A stretch of DNA of 64,000 bases from Ulota crispa. Its lineage: Eukaryota; Streptophyta; Bryopsida; Orthotrichales; Orthotrichaceae. The stretch is from the NCBI GenBank assembly GCA_963920765.1, contig OY987246.1, forward strand, positions 6,326,501-6,390,500, in the 5' to 3' direction. Shown in pieces: positions 58,568 through 64,000 of the stretch. Position 1 is the stretch's first letter; each line of letters opens with the position of its first letter. A program made the translations under genes and the position numbers. The notes beneath the pieces were generated by a model. It was not told where the DNA came from, made no database searches, and saw only the letters and a list, made by a program, of their open reading frames with translations.

Positions 58568-59723
58568 GGTAGGCGCACCCATAAGCGTGGAAATAAGGGT
58601 TTTGGAGTAGGTAAAACAATTGACTAACTTTGAAACAATACTGTAAGTTAGGAAGTGGAAACCAAAAATATTGGCATCAATTTCAAGGTTCCAATTGCAA
58701 GCATTTGTTCACAAAGATTTTTCAAAGTCCAAAATCACTAAAATTGTAGGAACCATGTGTAAGAGATGCTAAAAACAAGGCTTGTTGGTTTTTAACCCCT
58801 AAAGGACCAAAGAGCCCAATATGGCCAAAGGGGGTGCTTGGAGGTGTGAAAGTATGTAGGAGAGGCATTTTTAGCTCAAATTTTGGTCTACCACTCAAGT
58901 CCAAATGGAGTTGCTAGTTCAAAAAAAATTCTGATCGGCTTTTTTCCTTGAAACACCTCCTTTGCTCTAGATTCTACATGGAATATGGAGAATGTTCTAT
59001 TTTTTCACCAATTAGGAGAAGAATGTCTTTGGGCAAATGAAGGGAGCGGCTTAGAGAGCAGATGGGATGGGTGCTCTCATGTCTTGTATTATACAAGGGA
59101 GAAGTTTGGTGATGTGTCACTTTTTTTTTTCTTGATTTAGGCAAGATTTTTATAGCTCTAAAGTAAGGAGCTAGTGGTATCTAGCTACCTTGAGTGACCA
59201 TTTCTTTTGGAGTTTTTTTTTCCATCAAGTATAGCAAGACACAATCTCATGGGATTAGCCATTAGGTAAATCTTTTTTTTTGAGAAAATATTATATGAAA
59301 GTCCAAAATCCATACTTTGAACTGAAGCCCAAATTGGAAAACATGAGATTCTCAACAGTGGGGATTTTGCAGATTTACTTGGATTTGAAATTGAATTGGT
59401 TTAAAACATTTGATTTATATTTGGGTATAGAATGACCAGTTTGGATTATGTGATTACTTGTTCAACTTTACAAAAACTCAAGGAATGTGTTGAAGGTTTC
59501 ATGTTGGGGGTGTGCTGAATTTTCTTAGCAAGACGCTTAGGGGTTAAATAGTGAGATGGGTACTCAAAATCATCATGCAAGCGAGCATGCAAATCACCCA
59601 CAACCATCACTTTGTCACCCATAACTATCATTTAATTACCCATAACCATTTGATTTATATTTGTTAGTTCTTGAATGTCAATCAACGCCCATGGAGACAT
59701 GACGGGGATGGGTGCGCCTACCT
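58568..59723. mobile_element. MITE with GGTAGGCGCACCC ends, middle element of the nest
   Basis: Left GGTAGGCGCACCCATAAG, right GGATGGGTGCGCCTACC. Without its own insert it is about 400 bp and matches 6661-7067, sharing GGGTTTTGGAGTAGG, TAAGAGATGCTAAAA and CATCACTTTGTCACCC. A TAA target repeats at both flanks. Confidence 0.65.
58796..59543. mobile_element. TTAA-flanked element, copy 3, innermost of the nest
   Basis: 748 bp with TTAA on both sides (58792 and 59544). Ends CCCCTAAAGGACCAAAG and GACGCTTAGGGG. The related MITE at 6661-7067 preserves the empty site as a single TTAA (TTTTAAATAGTGAG). No transposase was recognised. Confidence 0.7.
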
Positions 59724-60278
59724 TAAGGGAAAAACATAGATGCTTTTTAAAATGGTACATTTGTAGCTTCAATGAAGTTTACTTCAAAAGAGAAAACAAG
59801 AATCATAATGTTTAGTAATTATCCTTACGGTCAAACATTCAAAAAAAAGTTTTGGACTCTTATTAAATGAATTTAGAAGCATATACCATTTAATATTCAT
59901 CGAAATTACAATTTTTATTCATAGAACTTAAAATTAGGTATGATTGGTTAAAAATAGACATCATATTCTTAAACTTAAAAATGCAATATTTTTGGAGAGA
60001 ACATCATTAATTACTTGAAATAATAAATTTTATAACACTAACAAATATTGGAATATATGACTTTGAAAAATTCTTCTTGGTGGAATTTAGCTTGGATTGA
60101 CATGATTCAAATTGGGTTGGAAAGTAGACTTGTTTTACTATTTGAAAATGTTTTTTTGCATGCTAGGTAGTAAGCAAAAAAAGGCAACAACCAAAAAATG
60201 GTTGATTGAGTGCTTAGGGGATTAAGTAAGTATTTATATAATGTGAAACTAGTATACTACCCATTGTACCGACGGGTT

Positions 60279-60520
60279 TATGCCCCCCATCCCCTATCCC
60301 CATGCTCCCCGGTCCTTGTGCCCCCATATCGCCGTGCCCTCTATCCTCATGCCCCCTTATCCCCGTGTTCTCTATCCTTGTGCCCTCATATCCTTGTGCC
60401 CCTTCATCCTCATGTCCTCCTATCTCCATGCCCCCTTATCCTTGTGACCCCTTATCCTTGTGCCCCCTTATCCCTGTGACCCCTTATCCTTGTGCCCCCT
60501 TATCCCCGTGCCCTCTTTTG
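60279..60520 (+). repeat. ~17-bp C-rich minisatellite
   Basis: About 14 degenerate units of the form CCTTGTGCCCCCTTATC. Open frames across it (60210-60553) are repeat artefacts rich in Pro/Cys/Leu. Confidence 0.85.
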
Positions 60521-61113
60521 GCTAAGAGAAAGTTGTGGTGCAACTGCCAATGACTTGTTGTTAACGCCTAGTGAAGCAAATAAAAAAGAGTCATAGGTGA
60601 TTTTACTTTATCCATTTATATCCTTTTGATCCTAATCATGCCCAAATCTAACTTGTGCCCAACCCTAACTGATTGAACTCTATTACATGATTGCCCCTAA
60701 TTGACTGACGGGTATTCTTTTATTGATATAGATAAGATGTTGAGAGATTAGTGAGGGGCACCCTAATCGCAATATTCAATGTACGCTATTTTTGGATTGT
60801 CTTGTACGAAACTTCTACGCTGCTGCCTAATGTAATGATGCAGTGCTTGCACTTTACATAAATTAGTGCGGCAATGCAGAGAAACTAGCGTGGAAAATTG
60901 ATACAAAGTCTTATGGAATGCTGGGCTAGTCGTGGTAAACTTAGTGGCGATTTTTTGAAGAGCCTGCATGTTGTACACCTGCAAACAAAACCTGTCCATC
61001 TCCTCCCACGGCCTCCACTTCCGAAACACATCCAGGTTAGCACTCGTCGGAGTGCGGTGCTCTGAAGAAGAGCTCTGAATCGTTCCGCCCTACCAACCAA
61101 CCAATTGTGCACC

Positions 61114-63520
61114 ATGGCCAAGGCCGGCGATGCCACGGTGAGCCCAGTTCCTCTGTTGTTTTGAATTGTGTTTACAAAATAGGGGGCTTCAAACATAAAA
61201 TCAGGTGTACTAGTTTCTCACCTCATAGGATCCTAACTTTCTAGTGAATTATTTTTGTTCACTCGCATGCTCAAAGTCTGAGACATCCGCCCTCAAGTAG
61301 GGTTTTGAAAGAAATTTCTGTTTGAGGACCTCACTAGTGAATTATTTTTGTTCATTAGCATGGAGACATCCGTCCTCAAGTAGGGTTTGGAAAGAAATTT
61401 CTGTTTGAGGACGATGAGCCACGCAAAGGTGAAATTTGGAGTGCACTCCTAAAGTGAATCACGTTGGGAGTGAATTCCAGAGGTGGGTCACCTAGCTCTT
61501 AGCTAGTAAATTCACCTAGGTGAGTCACCTGAAAAAATTGATGTTTGAAGCCCCCTAATGTGTCGGACTTGTGCATCCACTTCTTCTTAGATGTACTTTT
61601 GCTGTGACTTGAAGATGCGATTAGGTCTTTTGGGGAGAGTTGATGCTGCAGGATTTTTTATTTGTCGGATGGGGGATGATGGATTTCTTGTAGAAAGGTG
61701 CCGAGACGGGTACCGTTACGTTGTGGGGTTTCTATGCGAGCTCGTGCACGTGGCGGGTGAGGCTGGCGCTTGGTCTCAAAGGTTTGACACCTTTTTCTCT
61801 CTGCACCGTAACTCTTTAGCGCCCTGAATGCATCGTATCATATGGAGTTTTAGAAGATTTAGATCAGGGTCCGGGAAATATTTGAGATTTTTCGGTAGAC
61901 TTCCTTCAATTCCTGTATTGAACAGGTTTATCAAGGAGCTCTTTTGGTTATTTTCTCTATTTCATACTATAAGTATTTTTTTTTAAGATTTTGGACCAGT
62001 TTTCAGCCGAAGTTTATAAATTGCAAACGGTTTTTTCTCATTTCAATCGGCTAGCATTGAACTACCGGTCGGTTCTTCCCGGACCTTGATTTAGATAATG
62101 AAAGTTTTGTGCTGAAAAGGTGGCATGAAAGAAGCACTTGGTTCTAGAAATGAAGGGCTGTGTTTTCTTTCCGGACTTATCATCACAGTTGTATGCAGTC
62201 TGGTTGTACTAGATGTCTAGTTGAGAAGATTGCATTTGTAAATATTTACGAGAAGTTAGAAACATCGCTCCACAATTCAAGGAACATCATCCATGTCAAT
62301 TCCCATGGAGGGTTTTTGGCGCGCTAGCGGGTTCTAGAGGATTTTGGCCATCTGCATAGGAAAGATTGTAATCTAGTATATTGGAGGGTTTTGAACGAGG
62401 AAGAAACAAGTCACGAAAGAGTACGTGTGTATTGCTAGTTGTAAAAGTCTAGTCTATTTTTTTATTTGTTGTGAAGACCTCAAAGTTCTGGATACCTTCG
62501 AAGTTATTCGATCAATATGGAGTTGCATGTTATATATGGAGTGTATGTGGACATTGCATTGGTCCAGATACACTCCATATACAACATGCAACTCCATATT
62601 GATCGATTATGGGGTTCATAGCTTGTATCTTCCATTGGTCACACGAATCTCATTCACTGACGGGGAGCCCTACTACTAAGCATGTTCTTAGGGTTTGGTG
62701 CGAAAATTATGGAAGTGTTGAAAAATAAGCCTACGGTGCTGAAAGTGGTTTGGGTGTATTTTAACTTTGAGTAGCTAATTTGAAGCGTCTGATGAACGTT
62801 GCAACGTTGAAACTGAATGTGCAGGCATTCCTTATGAGTACAAGCCTCTCAACATTTCCGAGGGAGAGCATAAATCCGAGGGTATGTGTACTTCTGTATT
62901 GCGTGGTTTTTGTACGCCCAGATGTTTCAGTTAACGTGCTCAAAACTTTATTGCACTTTTTGTGGTGTACAGAATTCAGAAAGATCAGTCCTCTCCAGTA
63001 CGTCCCAGCTGTGGAGGTCGATGGGGCTACCATTGCGGATTCCATGGCCATTATAACGGTATGATCTCAAGAACATAGCTCTGCAGATGCATTTTCTTGT
63101 CTGTATATAAGTTTCGAATTTTTCTTCTTCCTGGTATCATCCAGAGTTTGCAGTAACGTTTGGGGAGTGCAATGGTGATGCAGTACTTCGAAGAAAAGTT
63201 CCCGGATAAAAGGCCCCTACTGCCTGTGGACCTGGTGCAGAGAGCAGTCGTGCGTCAGGTAAGCATCCAAGCATACTAAACCCTAAACCTAAAACCATGT
63301 AGTATATTTTTTCTGATGTATTTGACAATGTGATGTTAATCACTTGCTTGTGTGTTCGGATTGGGTTTATATTCTTGAGCGAGTTAGGAAATTTTCAGAA
63401 GCACATGTCAGGGACTCTGAAAGATGCTGTTTCATCAAATCTTGTGGTCTTGAATCTGTGTGTCAGATCGTGTACCTGATTGGAGTGAATATTCAGCCTC
63501 TTCAGAACTTGGGAACCTTG
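61114..63520 (+). CDS. GSTZ: Zeta-class glutathione transferase / maleylacetoacetate isomerase, partial
   Basis: GSTZ isomerises maleylacetoacetate to fumarylacetoacetate in tyrosine breakdown, using glutathione. Four consecutive exons match in order and phase: 62825-62881 (GIPYEYKPLNISEGEHKSE), 62973-63058 (EFRKISPLQYVPAVEVDG, then ATIADSMAIIT), 63184-63258 (YFEEKFPDKRPLLPVDL), 63467-63520 (IVYLIGVNIQPLQNLGTL). The VPA motif and the ADS glutathione-site residues are present. A possible first exon, 61114-61137 (MAKAGDAT, donor GTGAGC), is weakly supported. I could not find the exon with the catalytic SSC(x)xRVRIAL motif between them, and the C-terminal exons would lie beyond the window. It is either a real gene with an exon I missed or a 5'-damaged copy. 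A near-perfect hairpin lies in the intron before exon 62825. Confidence 0.65.
62509..62605. ncRNA. Near-perfect 42-bp hairpin, possible small-RNA precursor or MITE
   Basis: Arms 62509-62550 and 62564-62605 pair at 40 of 42 positions around a 13-nt loop. The size and pairing would suit a young MIRNA-type or siRNA precursor. A tiny foldback transposon is the alternative. It lies in the long intron upstream of the recognised GSTZ exons. Confidence 0.4.
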
Positions 63521-64000
63521 GTAGGTTTATTCTGAAACTCTTCACATCATGATGTTTGTATGTATTGTGAGAGCACTCCCTTCTCCACTACAGATGATGA
63601 GCCAAAGAGAACTCAAAAGGCTGATATGAGCCCTAAAGAGCAGGCATGTTGTTTAGTGAGTGGCTAGTGTATGCCTTGTTGTTGCAGCTTGTGGTAGTTG
63701 TTCCATGAGATGAGGCTGAAGATTGTGCTTAGAATGAATCCGGATTCCTTTTTCAAGCCACTGAGGAAGCTCTATGAATGCTGTATCTAATACACCTGTA
63801 TGTCATTTAATCGGACCGAACAATAAGTACGGATTTCGTTGACATATTGGTATTCTTCAGTATCTTGAAATGTAGATCTACAAATTTGCCAAAATGATTT
63901 TTTATCTTCTAGTTTCCAAGATATTTCTTCAGCAACTAGAGAAGCAATTTCTAAACAGAAGCTATCTTGACTAGCCTAATTAAAGTATTAGTTTCTGTTT
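63521..64000 (+). other. Continuation of GSTZ, no further exon recognised
   Basis: The expected next exon (an alpha-helical domain starting with an RYIEE-like motif) was not found in these 480 bp, so the intron probably runs past the window edge. Several acceptor-like sites exist but none opens into family sequence. Confidence 0.4.

Larger units (their letters stand above)
58545..60221. mobile_element. TTAA-flanked element, copy 2, outer element of a three-level nest
   Basis: Left TTAA then CCCCTAAATGCCCAAG (58541); right GAGTGCTTAGGGG then ATTAA (60221). Terminal and right-hand internal sequence match the 539-bp element at 24085-24623. The left-hand interior is split after GGGGGTAA by the MITE at 58568-59723. 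Confidence 0.65.
57198..61113. other. Gene-free region with nested transposons
   Basis: AT-rich, no recognised gene. A partial F1 MITE lies at about 57890-58000, another F1 end at about 60745-60785, nested elements at 58107-60221 and a minisatellite at 60279-60520. I see nothing nameable in 57300-57880 or 60540-60740. 60790-61113 probably holds the promoter or leader of the downstream gene. Confidence 0.55.

Noticed and set aside
60210-60553. Cys/Pro-rich open frames
   Set aside because: Translations of the 17-bp minisatellite.

Overview
The window is nuclear DNA from a land plant. The evidence is a complete, many-exon P5A-type ATPase gene (MIA/PDR2 type), a plant-type L-galactono-1,4-lactone dehydrogenase gene for vitamin C synthesis, an S1 self-incompatibility-like secreted protein, a LEA_3/SAG21-like protein, telo-box motifs and short TTTAGGG runs. 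Gene spacing, mostly short introns (about 70-650 bp, with some near or above 1 kb) and an AT-rich, MITE-packed intergenic space would fit a non-seed plant (moss, liverwort, lycophyte or fern), but the species cannot be named from sequence alone.

Layout. 1-8.1 kb: no genes; AT-rich DNA built from small foldback (MITE-like) elements of several families. 8.1-22.8 kb: a very large palindrome. Each arm carries a decayed PIF/Harbinger DNA transposon with a Myb/SANT-NAM-type accessory gene and a DDE transposase; the arms meet at 14.2-14.6 kb, beside a 200-N gap that looks like an assembly artefact. The right arm is split by a 2.1 kb TG...CA insertion. 22.8-30 kb: more MITEs, including TTAA-flanked and Stowaway-like elements. 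30-32.3 kb: a CHCHD2-like twin-CX9C gene behind a 50-bp repeat array that carries telo-boxes. 33.4-39 kb (minus): L-galactono-1,4-lactone dehydrogenase, 8 exons, with a GC-AG first intron. 39.8-40.3 kb (minus): S1-like secreted protein. 41.2-42.4 kb (plus): LEA_3-like gene. 42.4-45.8 kb: repeats. 45.8-55.3 kb (minus): P5A ATPase, 24 exons. 55.8-57.2 kb: a GGGGAT array with strong G-quadruplex potential, about 0.5 kb upstream of the ATPase start. 57.2-61.1 kb: nested MITEs. 61.1 kb to the end (plus): central exons of a zeta-class glutathione transferase (maleylacetoacetate isomerase).

The host genes are ordinary housekeeping or stress genes and do not form a pathway together: mitochondrial ascorbate synthesis, a mitochondrial CHCH protein, a probable mitochondrial LEA protein, an ER membrane-protein quality-control pump and a tyrosine-catabolism enzyme. 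The unusual content is structural: the palindromic Harbinger, nested TTAA/MITE insertions, the telo-box higher-order repeat, the G-rich array, a near-perfect 42-bp hairpin, and splice oddities in two host genes.
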